From Planctomycetaceae bacterium (GTDB lineage: Bacteria; Planctomycetota; Planctomycetia; Planctomycetales; Planctomycetaceae): a stretch of DNA of 33,976 nt. The stretch is taken from positions 1 to 33,976 of the forward strand of contig JAGQPX010000092.1 of NCBI GenBank assembly GCA_020426505.1, given 5' to 3'. The notes under the pieces are model-generated. The model was not told where the DNA came from, did no database searches, and saw only the letters and a program-made list of their open reading frames with translations. The translations under genes were made by a program, and so were the position numbers. Positions 15,793-24,571 of this stretch are shown here, piece by piece; the stretch's first letter is position 1; each line of letters begins with the position of its first letter.

Positions 15793-16425
15793 TTAACCAG
15801 CCGAGGCGATCGGAGCCGCAGCTGCCTCAGCAGGCGGAGCGTCTGCCGGAGGTGCGGTCGTGGTTGGAATGCCCGGAGGCGGCGGGTCGGCAGGACCCTG
15901 ACCAACGCCAACTGCTGGGGGATTTGCTGGTGGTGTCCCGGCAGGCGTTGCTGGCGGAGCTCCAGTGACTGCCGCGCCGGGTACAGGTGTGTTGTCCGGA
16001 GCGAGGTCCAAAGTGGTGTTGTCCTGCGCGCCGGGAATGCTTGGCAGAGGACCGGGAGTCGGGAACTGCCCCGGTGGAATCTGACTCAGAACGCCTTTCC
16101 TTTGCGAGGGACGCAACAGCGAGTACAACGGCTCACCGTGACATTGCGACGGGCAACGTCCCCAGTACTGCTGTGTCTCAGGATTGTAGTAGTATCCGTG
16201 CTGAGGATCGTTCTGGGGGTAAATGACGTAGTGGTGCTTGTAGCCGGCGTAAGACTCTGTTGGCTTGAAGTAGTAAGTCCGATACCCGTATCCGTGACTC
16301 GGCACATACGTGTAATCGGAGTAGTACTGACGCGGGGTGCCGTACGGAGAGTCGGCTTGGGCGGAGTTCGCTGAGAGCCAGACGACAACTCCGGCCAGCA
16401 GGGCCACAGGGAGTGCAAGTCTCAT
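15793..16425 (-). CDS. Secreted Tyr/His-rich protein with Pro/Ala-rich tail
   Basis: 210 aa from the ATG at 16425. An ATG three codons earlier (16434) is possible, but GAGG lies 9 nt before the inner ATG and almost touches the outer one. Residues 1-25 are a signal peptide. The middle (about 27-105) is rich in Tyr and His, with motifs such as GYGYRTYYF and GYYYNPETQQYWGRCP. The C-terminal 100 residues are Pro/Ala/Thr-rich and low in complexity, like a linker or a wall-associated tail. No enzyme domain is recognisable. The combination suggests an envelope or extracellular structural protein (inference). It has its own terminator. Confidence 0.82.
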   Translation of the reverse strand: MRLALPVALLAGVVVWLSANSAQADSPYGTPRQYYSDYTYVPSHGYGYRTYYFKPTESYAGYKHHYVIYPQNDPQHGYYYNPETQQYWGRCPSQCHGEPLYSLLRPSQRKGVLSQIPPGQFPTPGPLPSIPGAQDNTTLDLAPDNTPVPGAAVTGAPPATPAGTPPANPPAVGVGQGPADPPPPGIPTTTAPPADAPPAEAAAAPIASAG

Positions 16426-16637
16426 CGGATTCATCCTCGTAAATAGGGACTGGGGTGAATTAGGCGTTCGACGAGATCTAACCGACCTACTGCGGGGAGG
16501 CGCTCACGATCGTCTCTACCCGTCAATAACCTGACTCGGAAATGCTACCAGACACCGCCGGGACAAGCCAGCATGAAATCCGGGAGGTCGTAGGACTGGA
16601 GTGGTGTCGTTGGCACCTGCCCAGCCAACTGCGGTCA

Positions 16638-17891
16638 TCATTTGAGAAGACCACCAAACTGGTTTCGGAGCTCCTCGGGAGTCGTGTTGGCTCCACTCGC
16701 GATTCTTTCGAGGATAGTCGGGTTGCTGAAGTCTGACGGTTCGAGCCGGATCATATAGCGGCGTGCCACCTCGTAGGACTCCGAGTCGACATTTACCCGC
16801 CGGACGGAGGTCCGGTGAGTTTTCTCGTCGAGCAACTCGGAAAACGGAATCGGGTTCATGCTCCCACCGACCACGCTGATGAGAGCTCCGCTGCCACCAT
16901 TCTCCAAATACTTCACCGCCGCGTATCCCAGATCACGCGTGTAGGCGGCATCAAATGGAATCGGGTCCGCACATCGCAGTTCGTATCCGAGGTTTTTCGA
17001 GACGATGGTCGTCTTCAATCCGCGTGCTGCGAGCCGGTCATTCACGGTTTCCTTGAATACGCCTCCTAAGTCGATCTCGCCCAGTCGAATGTGACCGTGC
17101 GCGTCTCGCTCCAGTTTGCCGTATGCGGCCAGATCCTCTTCGCTCATTTGGGCACCAAGACCTTCCGCGAGGATCGCGACGCCATAGTTCTTTCCGGAGG
17201 CTCGACGTTTGAGGATCGATCCTTCGAGGATGTCTGCCACCTGCTTGACCGTAATCTGCGTCGCTGTCGATCCAAACTCTTCAGGAATGATCGTAACGGT
17301 TGCGGCTGCGGCTTTACCGATTCCGAGTGCGAGGTGGCCGGCGGTTCGGCCCATCGCGACGACGAAGTACCAGCGACCCGTCGTCCGTGCGTCTTCGCTG
17401 AGCGTCTGCACGATGCCGACACCGACCGATCGTGCTGTCTCGTATCCGAACGTCGGCACCGACTCCGGAAGCGGCAGGTCGTTGTCGATAGTCTTGGGTA
17501 CGTGAGCCGTCTTCAGTCGGCCCTCCGCGGCCTTCTCGACACACGACGATGTGAACGCTGTGTCGTCGCCACCGATGGTGATGAGGTGAGTCACCCCGCG
17601 CTGCTCCAACACGCGGAGCACATTCTGCATTTGTGCGGGGTCCTTCGTCGGATTCGCACGCGAGGTTCGCAGGATCGACCCGCCCTGACTCTCGACGCGC
17701 GAGACGTTACCGATCTCAAGATTCACGAGATGCTGGTCGTCCCCCTGCGAAAGCCACTGAAATCCATCCAGAGAACCGACGACATCCCATCCGTGATTCC
17801 GGGCCTCGATGGTTGCAGCCGCGATCACGCCGTTGATCCCCGGTGCAGGGCCACCGCCAACAACAAGGCAAAGTACGTTTTTCTCAGTCAT
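16638..17891 (-). CDS. pfp: PPi-type 6-phosphofructokinase
   Basis: 417 aa. Phosphorylates fructose 6-phosphate, reversibly if PPi-dependent. The nucleotide/PPi loop is GGGPAPGIN (12-20). The two discriminating sites read GGDDT (107-111), with Asp where ATP enzymes have Gly, and PKTIDND (132-138), with Lys where ATP enzymes have Gly. Both point to pyrophosphate as phosphoryl donor (family knowledge). TFGYETA and AMGRTAGHLAL are substrate-binding segments. Length fits the PFP/long-PFK group. The start has GGAAG just upstream. The adjacent genes are not glycolytic. Gene symbol assigned on the signature; biochemical donor not proven. Confidence 0.88.
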   Translation of the reverse strand: MTEKNVLCLVVGGGPAPGINGVIAAATIEARNHGWDVVGSLDGFQWLSQGDDQHLVNLEIGNVSRVESQGGSILRTSRANPTKDPAQMQNVLRVLEQRGVTHLITIGGDDTAFTSSCVEKAAEGRLKTAHVPKTIDNDLPLPESVPTFGYETARSVGVGIVQTLSEDARTTGRWYFVVAMGRTAGHLALGIGKAAAATVTIIPEEFGSTATQITVKQVADILEGSILKRRASGKNYGVAILAEGLGAQMSEEDLAAYGKLERDAHGHIRLGEIDLGGVFKETVNDRLAARGLKTTIVSKNLGYELRCADPIPFDAAYTRDLGYAAVKYLENGGSGALISVVGGSMNPIPFSELLDEKTHRTSVRRVNVDSESYEVARRYMIRLEPSDFSNPTILERIASGANTTPEELRNQFGGLLK

Positions 17892-18064
17892 GGTTCTTCC
17901 AGGTCTCTGTGGACGAAACGAAGGATTGCGAATAACCGGCGACGGTGCGAGCGAACCTCAATATAGTGACATCAGGTCGTCGCTTCACCCTCGTGGTCAG
18001 CCGGTTTGCGTCTGGGGGGCGAACTCAGTTGGGGCCTTGGGGAATCAAGAGCCCCATCAATACG

Positions 18065-18098
18065 AAAACCGCCGGCTCCGGTGAGGGAAAGCCAGCGG
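18065..18098 (-). terminator. Probable terminator of rpmA
   Basis: Minus-strand stem CCGCTGGCT with AGCCGGCGG (one G-U pair), 12-nt loop, then four T. It lies 46 bp after the rpmA stop. The T-tract is short, so confidence is moderate. Confidence 0.6.
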
Positions 18099-18143
18099 CA
18101 TGGGTGTTTCGCGATGTGGAGAGAGCAGCGTCTGATTCTGCGG

Positions 18144-18398
18144 TCAGTTCGCCTCAGCGGGTTGCACATTGATGCGTCGACCGTCCCGGTCGAAGAACAC
18201 GGTGCCCTGCACGAGTGAGTAGATCGTGTAGTCCTTGCCCATCCCGACGTTCTTGCCCGGATGCCACTTCGTGCCACACTGGCGGAGCAGGATATTGCCT
18301 GCCTCGACTCGTTCGCCGCCGTACTTCTTGATTCCCCGCCGTTGGGCATTGGAATCACGCCCGTTGCGGCTGGAGCCTTGTCCCTTCTTGTGAGCCAT
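18144..18398 (-). CDS. rpmA: 50S ribosomal protein L27
   Basis: 84 aa, normal length. The N-terminus [17 protein letters not shown] is the conserved L27 tail that reaches the peptidyl-transferase centre. [19 protein letters not shown] and [19 protein letters not shown] follow the family pattern. L27 is usually co-transcribed with rplU (L21). Here the upstream same-strand gene is a DUF1571 protein and the downstream one is phosphofructokinase, so rplU lies elsewhere. Confidence 0.97.
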   Translation of the reverse strand: MAHKKGQGSSRNGRDSNAQRRGIKKYGGERVEAGNILLRQCGTKWHPGKNVGMGKDYTIYSLVQGTVFFDRDGRRINVQPAEAN

Positions 18399-18520
18399 CG
18401 TCTCAATCCTCGATCTTCATCAGCTGGTGTTGCTGCCAAATGTCAAGCGAGGAGTATCGACAATGTCGCGGGCGGCTGCAAGTGTTTCTGGACAAAGTTT
18501 GCGACGCCCGCAGCAGGGAT

Positions 18521-19495
18521 TTATCGGGTTTTGAACTGATAACTCGAATTCGATTTGTCAAAGTCGCTGTTCGCGAGTCGTTGGTCGACTCGGATATCGG
18601 TCCAGGTGTAGGACTCAATCAGGGTCGACTCGTCGAGTTTGGCCAAGTCGGCCTCGCTGTCCCAGCCATAGTTCTTCACGACAATGGGCAGCGACAGCTC
18701 CTTATCGACGTACTGAACGGACTTGCGATACGTCTCGCTGATTTCCGGGCTGTCGTAGACCGTGATGAACAGGTAACAGTCGCGGCCCTGGAACGACTGG
18801 TTGTCGTGCATCTCGCAGGTCCAGCCCCGGTTGGACTTGAGGTTCTGCCGGTTGTACTTGAGGAGGGTATCGGCGAGACGGACCAGTCCTGCTTCGGAGG
18901 GGGGGTGTCGCGATTCGGACATTGCCATGCGTCCGGTCGGTTCGAGCGAAAGCGTCCCTGTCAGACGGCCCTTCCATCCCCCCGGCTGGACCAGCATGTT
19001 CCCGTCGTTCTCCCCCTCGACGAAGATCAACTCGCGACCTTTATCGTAGCTCATCCACTTCATGTAGACGCTGAACGGCGCATGTCGCAGTTTGACTTTG
19101 ACCGTTTGTACGTCTCCTAGTGTGCTGCCCAGCCGTTCCTGTTTGTGGAGCGTCGCGGTGTAGTCGGGCACCTGTCCGAAAGTCGCCTTCCCCTGCTCGA
19201 GAATCATCTTCTGCATGAGGAGCGCCCAACGGCCGGTCAGCACGTCGGGCGACTGCTGAGCGATTGATTGACCGTTGTTGGCCTGAGTCATCGCCTCAGG
19301 CATCGGCGGAGCTGGCGGGCATAGTTCGGCATCGAGCAGTTCGAGTGCCCCGGCAGGATTGGAGCCGGCTGTGGTGGGATCGACGTTGATGTACACGAAG
19401 CCAAAGGCTCCGGCTGCAACGAGAATCGCAATCAAGTTTGGTCGTCGACAACAAACGACCTGAGAATGACGGGAGGTCGACCGCGACATGGGCAC
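18521..19495 (-). CDS. DUF1571 family exported protein
   Basis: 324 aa. A hydrophobic segment at about 20-36 acts as an N-terminal signal or anchor. The region from YTATLHKQERLG through RHAPFSVYMKW, and LIFVEGENDGNMLVQPGGWKG, matches my memory of the DUF1571 pattern found mainly in planctomycetes. The domain is thought to share a LolA-like lipoprotein-binding fold (family knowledge, moderate certainty). Function is unknown; a cell-envelope role is inferred from the signal sequence. The start could also be at 19489 (second Met). It lies 123 bp ahead of rpmA on the same strand, with nothing to show that they are co-transcribed. Confidence 0.82.
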   Translation of the reverse strand: MPMSRSTSRHSQVVCCRRPNLIAILVAAGAFGFVYINVDPTTAGSNPAGALELLDAELCPPAPPMPEAMTQANNGQSIAQQSPDVLTGRWALLMQKMILEQGKATFGQVPDYTATLHKQERLGSTLGDVQTVKVKLRHAPFSVYMKWMSYDKGRELIFVEGENDGNMLVQPGGWKGRLTGTLSLEPTGRMAMSESRHPPSEAGLVRLADTLLKYNRQNLKSNRGWTCEMHDNQSFQGRDCYLFITVYDSPEISETYRKSVQYVDKELSLPIVVKNYGWDSEADLAKLDESTLIESYTWTDIRVDQRLANSDFDKSNSSYQFKTR

Positions 19496-19951
19496 GGACT
19501 CCAGAGGGGAACGCAGAAAGAGAGGGGGACGTCGTCTGATTCCGGGATCTCCGATCAGCCCGCCGGCGACAGACGTTCAATCAATATCGACAGGCGAAAA
19601 CCGCGCGTTGACATCGCCGTGGACGAATCACGAGGAGAAAGAGAGATGCGCTGGCCGATCGTGACTACGTCTCAATACCCTGAAAAGTTCACAGCCAATC
19701 AACGCACCGCGAACAGGAAGATGCGAGAGAGTTGCTACAGATCGAAGAGTTTGCCCGATCGACAAGCTCTCTCGAGTCGCGAGGGTCACATGGTTACAAG
19801 GGGAGTGCAACTTTCCGGTTGATAATTCGGGTTGGGTGGCAGGGTCAGACCAACGGGTTGGCCCTGGCATTGTGCGTCCAAACACCGGGGCCATCCGCTT
19901 CGCTTCTGACCCCGCCACCCGAAAATCGAAACGGACCAACGCAGTTGGCTC
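19496..19951. other. Non-coding gap with an inverted-repeat element
   Basis: 456 bp between the class II aldolase stop and the DUF1571 start. It holds the inverted-repeat element at 19834-19920. The part from 19496 to 19833 should contain the DUF1571 promoter, but I see no clear boxes, tRNA or small gene in it. Confidence 0.5.
19834..19920. repeat. Inverted-repeat element (REP-like), full copy
   Basis: The outer arms GGGTGGCAGGGTCAGACC (19834-19851) and TCTGACCCCGCCACCC (19905-19920) are near-complementary. Inner blocks TTGGCCC and GGGGCCA also pair. The 87-nt element would fold into a long hairpin. Related arms occur at 1-20 and 11173-11190. Confidence 0.75.
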
Positions 19952-20683
19952 TCAGTGAGCATAGTCCGGCTGGATTTCGGCGATCCAGCGTTTCATCCCG
20001 TCCCAGTGTTCGTTCCGTTTGCCGGCCCGGGCCTGATCCCCCATCGCCGCTGCGACCTCTTCCGGGATGAGCGACATCTTGCCGCCACCCGCAGTCGCCA
20101 GCAACTGGTACATACAGGCTCGCTCTAGTTGATAAAGATCGAGATAAGCCATCGCGACGCTGTCGGTGGCGATCAGAGCACCATGATTTCGCAGAAACAG
20201 TATGCGCTTATCGCCCAGTGACTCGGCCATCCGCTCACCTTCATCCTCGCCGTCGAGTGTGCCGTCGTACTCCTCGTGATAGGCGACGTCGTTGTGGAAG
20301 CGGGCAGCCTGCTGTGAGCTCCTTGTTTCGAACACCATGTCGCTGCGGATTGCCATCGCTGTGATGTAAGGAGCATGCACGTGGATCACGCATAACGCAT
20401 CCGGTCTCGCCATGTGCATCGGATAATGGATGATCCAACCGGGGATGATGGGAGGTCTCAGTCCGGCGAGAAGTTCCCCCTTGCCGTTCACGAGGGCCAA
20501 ATTACTCGCTGTCACCTGTGACCAATGCGTGTGCCCCGGCGAGATCAGAAACGTCTTTGGATCGTCGGGGTTGATCAGGCTGATGTGGTTCCAGACCCCC
20601 TCATTAAGACCGTGCATCACGGCCAACCGATGGGCCGCAGCAACATCCTCACGAGCTTCACGTTCCGCAGGACCGATGGTCAT
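19952..20683 (-). CDS. Class II aldolase/adducin-family protein
   Basis: 243 aa from the ATG at 20683; a longer frame to 20920 overlaps the M20 gene and lacks homology. The zinc site is visible as His101 and His103 in CVIHVHAPYI and His167 in FLRNHGALI. EGVWNHISL and FLISPGHTHW are the N-terminal family segments. Members act on fuculose, ribulose or threonate phosphates, or lack known substrates. A conserved acidic residue for the aldol step is not certain here. It starts 32 bp after the M20 peptidase gene, so the two are probably co-transcribed. Confidence 0.88.
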   Translation of the reverse strand: MTIGPAEREAREDVAAAHRLAVMHGLNEGVWNHISLINPDDPKTFLISPGHTHWSQVTASNLALVNGKGELLAGLRPPIIPGWIIHYPMHMARPDALCVIHVHAPYITAMAIRSDMVFETRSSQQAARFHNDVAYHEEYDGTLDGEDEGERMAESLGDKRILFLRNHGALIATDSVAMAYLDLYQLERACMYQLLATAGGGKMSLIPEEVAAAMGDQARAGKRNEHWDGMKRWIAEIQPDYAH

Positions 20684-20715
20684 TGGGATATCCGGTGGAT
20701 AGAGAGTTCGATGAG

Positions 20716-21843
20716 TCAGCAGCACCAGTGGCGGATCATGCGGGTGTACAGATCGGTCCCCTTCTCCAGTTGGTCGAGGGCGATCCATTCGTCGTGCGTG
20801 TGGGCCTGTGCGATGTCGCCCGGTCCGCAGACGATCATGTTTTGGAGAGCTGAGAGTTTTCCGCCGTCGGTGCCGTACGGGACGGTCCGTGACGCTTCTT
20901 GGCCAGCGATCTCCAGGCACTCCTTCACGAACGGCGAATTGGGATCTGTCGAGAGTGGGTTCCCTCGGACGACAACTTCAAAGTCGATCCCGCACTCCGC
21001 CGCTTTGTTGCGGGCCCGTTCGACGAGGGAGTCTGCGTCCTGACCCGGCATCGGTCGGAAGTAGACGGTGGCGACGCTCTCTGGTGGAGTGATGTTAACG
21101 GCTCGCGTGTGATCGTTGATGCCGATGTTCCAGGTCTGCGTCGGTGGCTCGAAGTGGTCGTCGTGCCACTTCGGGTCATTCGTCGTTTCGTCATGGATGG
21201 CCTTGAGCTCCGCGAGAAACGGGATCATCGCCATGTTGGCATTCACTCCCTTGCCTGTGCTCGAATGAGCAGCACGCCCATGCGACACGGCCCGGAAACC
21301 GACAACCCCCTTGTGTGCATGCACGATGTCGAGCATCGTCGGCTCGCCGATGATGCCCCGGCTGTCATGCTCGACCATTTCCTTGAACAGTACCGAATCG
21401 TCAGCAACGTAGGTCGCCCCACCGTATCCGATCTCCTCGTCAGCGGTGCAGGTGATGTAGATCGGCTGCTTGAGTCCAGCCGCGTCGAACTGCTCCGCGG
21501 CCGCGAGCATGCAGGCGATCGACCCCTTCATGTCACAACTGCCGCGACCGTACAGTCGATCCTCCTTGACCATCGGCTCGAACGCACCGTGCTCCTTGAA
21601 CACCCAGGTGTCAGCGGGGACGACGTCCGTGTGTCCGAAGTAGGCGAGCCCACCGGTTCCCACCCCCTTCTTGGCGATGACGTTGGCCTTCCGCACGCCG
21701 AACTTGTCGTCGTACTCGATCCGCTCGACCTCGAACCCGAGCGTCGTGAGCATCGCTTCGACAGCGTTCGTCACATCGACGTTCGACAGGCTGCTGACCG
21801 AATTAAAGGAGACCAGCTCCTTCGCGTAATCCAAAGCTGACAT
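20716..21843 (-). CDS. M20-family metallopeptidase (ArgE/DapE-like deacylase)
   Basis: 375 aa, usual length for the family. Co-catalytic zinc ligands are visible: His71 in YFGHTDVVP, Asp104 in GRGSCDMKGS, Glu136/Glu137 in ADEEIGYGG, and a distal His in AQAHTHDEW. The HAHKGVVGF and GRAAHSS segments belong to the dimerisation domain. Substrates in this family are N-acyl amino acids such as N-acetylornithine or N-succinyl-diaminopimelate. No arg or lys biosynthesis gene is next to it, so I do not assign argE or dapE. It precedes the class II aldolase gene. Confidence 0.88.
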   Translation of the reverse strand: MSALDYAKELVSFNSVSSLSNVDVTNAVEAMLTTLGFEVERIEYDDKFGVRKANVIAKKGVGTGGLAYFGHTDVVPADTWVFKEHGAFEPMVKEDRLYGRGSCDMKGSIACMLAAAEQFDAAGLKQPIYITCTADEEIGYGGATYVADDSVLFKEMVEHDSRGIIGEPTMLDIVHAHKGVVGFRAVSHGRAAHSSTGKGVNANMAMIPFLAELKAIHDETTNDPKWHDDHFEPPTQTWNIGINDHTRAVNITPPESVATVYFRPMPGQDADSLVERARNKAAECGIDFEVVVRGNPLSTDPNSPFVKECLEIAGQEASRTVPYGTDGGKLSALQNMIVCGPGDIAQAHTHDEWIALDQLEKGTDLYTRMIRHWCC

Positions 21844-21875
21844 GTGATCTCGATCCGAGGAAAGGTGCTTATTGT

Positions 21876-21904
21876 CTCGTTCCCAAACTCTGTTTGGGAA
21901 CGAG
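21876..21904. repeat. Perfect 29-bp palindrome (13-bp arms)
   Basis: The arms CTCGTTCCCAAAC and GTTTGGGAACGAG pair perfectly around a TCT loop. The palindrome lies in the 70-bp gap between the glpK stop and the M20 start. There is no T-tract, so it is not a standard terminator, though its position after glpK allows attenuation. Very similar palindromes recur in other bacterial genomes, as I recall. Confidence 0.8.
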
Positions 21905-21913
21905 GGATACTGA

Positions 21914-23410
21914 CTATGCCGAACTTACCCAGTCACGTGAGCGTTCGACGGCCCGTTGCCAATCGGAGTAGCGGGTGTCGATGTCGCCCCGGTTTGAGGA
22001 GGGAGTGAACTCCTGATCGAGAGCCCAGTTGGTGGCGATGTCGTTCTGATCCTCCCAGAAACCGACTGCGAGTCCGGCGAGGTAGGCAGCACCCAACGCG
22101 GTCGTTTCCTGCACAACAGGGCGACGCACGGGAACGCCGAGCAGGTCAGACTGAAACTGCATCAATGCATCGTTCGCACAGGCTCCGCCATCGACCTTGA
22201 GCGTCTGCAGGCTCACGCCCGAGTCCTGCTCCATCGCACTGAGCAGATCGCGGGTCTGGAAGGCCATCGACTCGACCGCAGCCCGCGCAATGTGGGCCTG
22301 TGTCGTGCCGCGAGTCAACCCGATGATGGTTCCACGTGCGTTCGCATCCCAGTGCGGGGCGCCGAGCCCAACAAACGCAGGCACGAAGTACACTCCATCC
22401 GAACTGTCGACTTGTGACGCAAGTTGCTCGACGTCGCCCGAGTTCTCGATGATGCCCAGGCCGTCTCGTAGCCATTGCACGACCGCGCCTGCAATGAAGA
22501 TCGAGCCTTCCAGACAGTAAGTGATCTCACCGCCGATGCCCCAGCCGATGGTGGTCAGCAGGCCGTTCTCGGAAGGCACTGCTTCGTTGCCGGTGTTGAG
22601 CAGCATGAAGCAGCCGGTGCCGTACGTGTTCTTGGCGTCCCCCTTCGCGAAGCAAGCCTGTCCGAACGTCGCCGCCTGTTGGTCACCCGCACAACCGGCG
22701 ATTGGAATCGCCTTGCCAAACAGGTCGGGATCAGTCTCGCCGTAGACCTCGCTGGACCCTTTCACCTCCGGCAGCATGGCGCGCGGGATGTTGAGAATCT
22801 TGAGCAACTCGTCATCCCAGTCGAGAGTGTGAATGTTGAACATCAGCGTCCGGCTGGCATTGGTGACGTCGGTCACATGCACCTTGCCGCCCGTCAATCG
22901 CCAGATGAGGTAGGTATCGACCGTCCCCAAGAGTATTTCCCCCTGCTCAGCCTTGGCCCGTGCTCCATCGATCGTGTCGAGCAGATGTTTGACTTTCGTG
23001 CCGGAGAAGTATGCATCGACCACCAGGCCCGTCTTTTCACGAAACGTCTGTTCGAGTCCGTCCGCCTTGAGCTTGTCGCAAATGGGTGCCGTGATGCGAC
23101 TTTGCCAGACGATGGCATTGGAAATCGGCTTGCCGGTCGCCTTCTCCCAGAGAATGGTGGTTTCACGTTGATTCGTGATCCCAATCGCGGCGACGTCCGA
23201 GGGATCGACGTTTCCTTTCTTAAGGGCCTGTTGGGCGGTGCCGAGTTGCGTTTCCCAGATCGCCTCCGGGTCATGTTCAACATGACCGGGTGACGGAAAG
23301 ATCTGCTCAAACTCCTCCTGTGCAGTCGCGGCGGGTGTGCCGTTGTGTGCAAAGAGGATCGCCCTGCTGGAGGTGGTGCCTTGATCGAGCGCCAGAACGT
23401 GAGACGGCAT
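21914..23410 (-). CDS. glpK: Glycerol kinase
   Basis: 498 aa, the standard length. Phosphorylates glycerol to sn-glycerol 3-phosphate with ATP. The N-terminal phosphate loop is [11 protein letters not shown] (8-18). [32 protein letters not shown] and the C-terminal [10 protein letters not shown] signature are all present. The ATG at 23410 has no strong ribosome-binding site. The M20 gene begins 70 bp downstream, beyond a palindrome. No glycerol facilitator (glpF) or regulator gene is adjacent. Its upstream gap (23411-23563) is shared with a divergent histidine kinase gene. Confidence 0.97.
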   Translation of the reverse strand: MPSHVLALDQGTTSSRAILFAHNGTPAATAQEEFEQIFPSPGHVEHDPEAIWETQLGTAQQALKKGNVDPSDVAAIGITNQRETTILWEKATGKPISNAIVWQSRITAPICDKLKADGLEQTFREKTGLVVDAYFSGTKVKHLLDTIDGARAKAEQGEILLGTVDTYLIWRLTGGKVHVTDVTNASRTLMFNIHTLDWDDELLKILNIPRAMLPEVKGSSEVYGETDPDLFGKAIPIAGCAGDQQAATFGQACFAKGDAKNTYGTGCFMLLNTGNEAVPSENGLLTTIGWGIGGEITYCLEGSIFIAGAVVQWLRDGLGIIENSGDVEQLASQVDSSDGVYFVPAFVGLGAPHWDANARGTIIGLTRGTTQAHIARAAVESMAFQTRDLLSAMEQDSGVSLQTLKVDGGACANDALMQFQSDLLGVPVRRPVVQETTALGAAYLAGLAVGFWEDQNDIATNWALDQEFTPSSNRGDIDTRYSDWQRAVERSRDWVSSA

Positions 23411-23447
23411 GGTGATCTGTTTCAGAAAGGATAGATATCATCGGAGC

Positions 23448-23462
23448 AGTGTATCATACTGT
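23448..23462. promoter_or_regulatory. Weak dyad in the glpK/histidine-kinase divergent gap
   Basis: CAGTGTATCATACTG is a partial dyad (CAGT/ACTG arms). It lies 38 bp upstream of the glpK start and about 100 bp before the kinase start. It could be an operator, but no family match can be named. Confidence 0.3.
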
Positions 23463-23563
23463 GAGGCAGTGATAACGTCAGCCGAGTGCGTTGAATTCTG
23501 TCTTCGCAATCCTTCTCGACTGTCCGTGTGCCTCCTCGATGCAACCCTGATGGAACATTGCCG

Positions 23564-24550
23564 ATGGCGACTCCCTGGCAACGCAGTCGATTTCGCTGGC
23601 CGATCACGTTGAGTGCCTCGCTGATGGCGCTCAACGTGACGCTGATGGTCTGTTGGATCGTGCTCTTCGTTGGCCGTGACGCACCGGGAGCATTGACCAT
23701 CGGTGTCATTGCCTTTGCACTCATTCTGATTGGGCTGTCATTCTGGCTGGTTCTAACCATCAAGGAGATTCGTTTGAATCACCGTCAGGCGAACTTCGTC
23801 GACAGCGTCACCCACGAACTCAAGTCGCCGATCGCAGCACTGCAACTTTATCTGGAGACGTTGCAGATGCGTTCGCTCGACGATGCAAAGCGGGCGGAGT
23901 TCCATGCGGTCATGGAGCAGGAACTGCATCGCCTCGACCGCTTGATCAACCAGTTACTCGAGGTCGGACGTTTGGATGCGGTCGGCCATCACGAGGAAGC
24001 CAACGATGTTCAGTTGCAACCGCTGATTGAACAGGCCGTGAACACGGCTTGTGCACATCACAAGTGCGAGCCCGAGACTGCGGTGACGCTTGACGTCCCG
24101 GCTGCCGTCATCAACGCGCGGCGCATGATGCTGGAGATGATCTTTACCAATCTCATCGACAATGCCGTGAAGTACGCAGGCGATCCCCCGGAGATCTCGA
24201 TCCGTGTCCGACCGTCGAGCGTGGGCTGGCTCAAGATTCTGATCGGCAACAATGGTCCCGGCATTCCACATGCGGATCGCAAAAAGGTGTTCAAAATCTT
24301 CTATCGTGGCGGGAACGAGCTGCATCGCCGCCGTAAGGGAACCGGACTCGGTTTGTATATCGTGCATACACTGGTGAAGAAACTTAAAGGACGCGTCAGC
24401 GTGCGTGACCACCACGACGGCAGCCCCGGTTGTGTGTTTGTCCTCGAGTTGCCCGGTGAACTTGTCGAGACACTGGAAACGCTAAGATCCAATCAGCCGC
24501 CGCGAACAAAGTCATCCGAGATGTCCACCTCTGCTTCTGCATCCGGGTGA
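23564..24550 (+). CDS. Membrane sensor histidine kinase
   Basis: 328 aa from the ATG at 23564, preceded by GGAAC at 7 nt. An in-frame GTG at 23528 would add 12 residues. Two membrane helices (about 12-36 and 43-66) leave almost no periplasmic domain and there is no HAMP. The H-box FVDSVTHELKSP holds phospho-acceptor His84. The N-box is MIFTNLIDNAVKYA, the F-box KVFKIFYRG and the G2 box GTGLGLYIV. The G1 box reads GNNGPGI (229-235), where Asp of DxGxG is replaced by Asn. It sits 21 bp before an OmpR-type regulator, its likely partner. With so small an input domain the stimulus may be within the membrane (inference). Confidence 0.9.
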   Translation: MATPWQRSRFRWPITLSASLMALNVTLMVCWIVLFVGRDAPGALTIGVIAFALILIGLSFWLVLTIKEIRLNHRQANFVDSVTHELKSPIAALQLYLETLQMRSLDDAKRAEFHAVMEQELHRLDRLINQLLEVGRLDAVGHHEEANDVQLQPLIEQAVNTACAHHKCEPETAVTLDVPAAVINARRMMLEMIFTNLIDNAVKYAGDPPEISIRVRPSSVGWLKILIGNNGPGIPHADRKKVFKIFYRGGNELHRRRKGTGLGLYIVHTLVKKLKGRVSVRDHHDGSPGCVFVLELPGELVETLETLRSNQPPRTKSSEMSTSASASG

Positions 24551-24571
24551 GAGTTGATGTGAGGATTCGCC

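Noticed and set aside
17091..17966. 291-codon plus-strand frame opposite phosphofructokinase
   Set aside because: It mirrors a gene with intact family motifs. Long antisense frames are expected in GC-rich DNA.
20899..21840. 313-codon plus-strand frame opposite the M20 peptidase
   Set aside because: Antisense to a protein with all zinc ligands in place; no domain seen in the translation.
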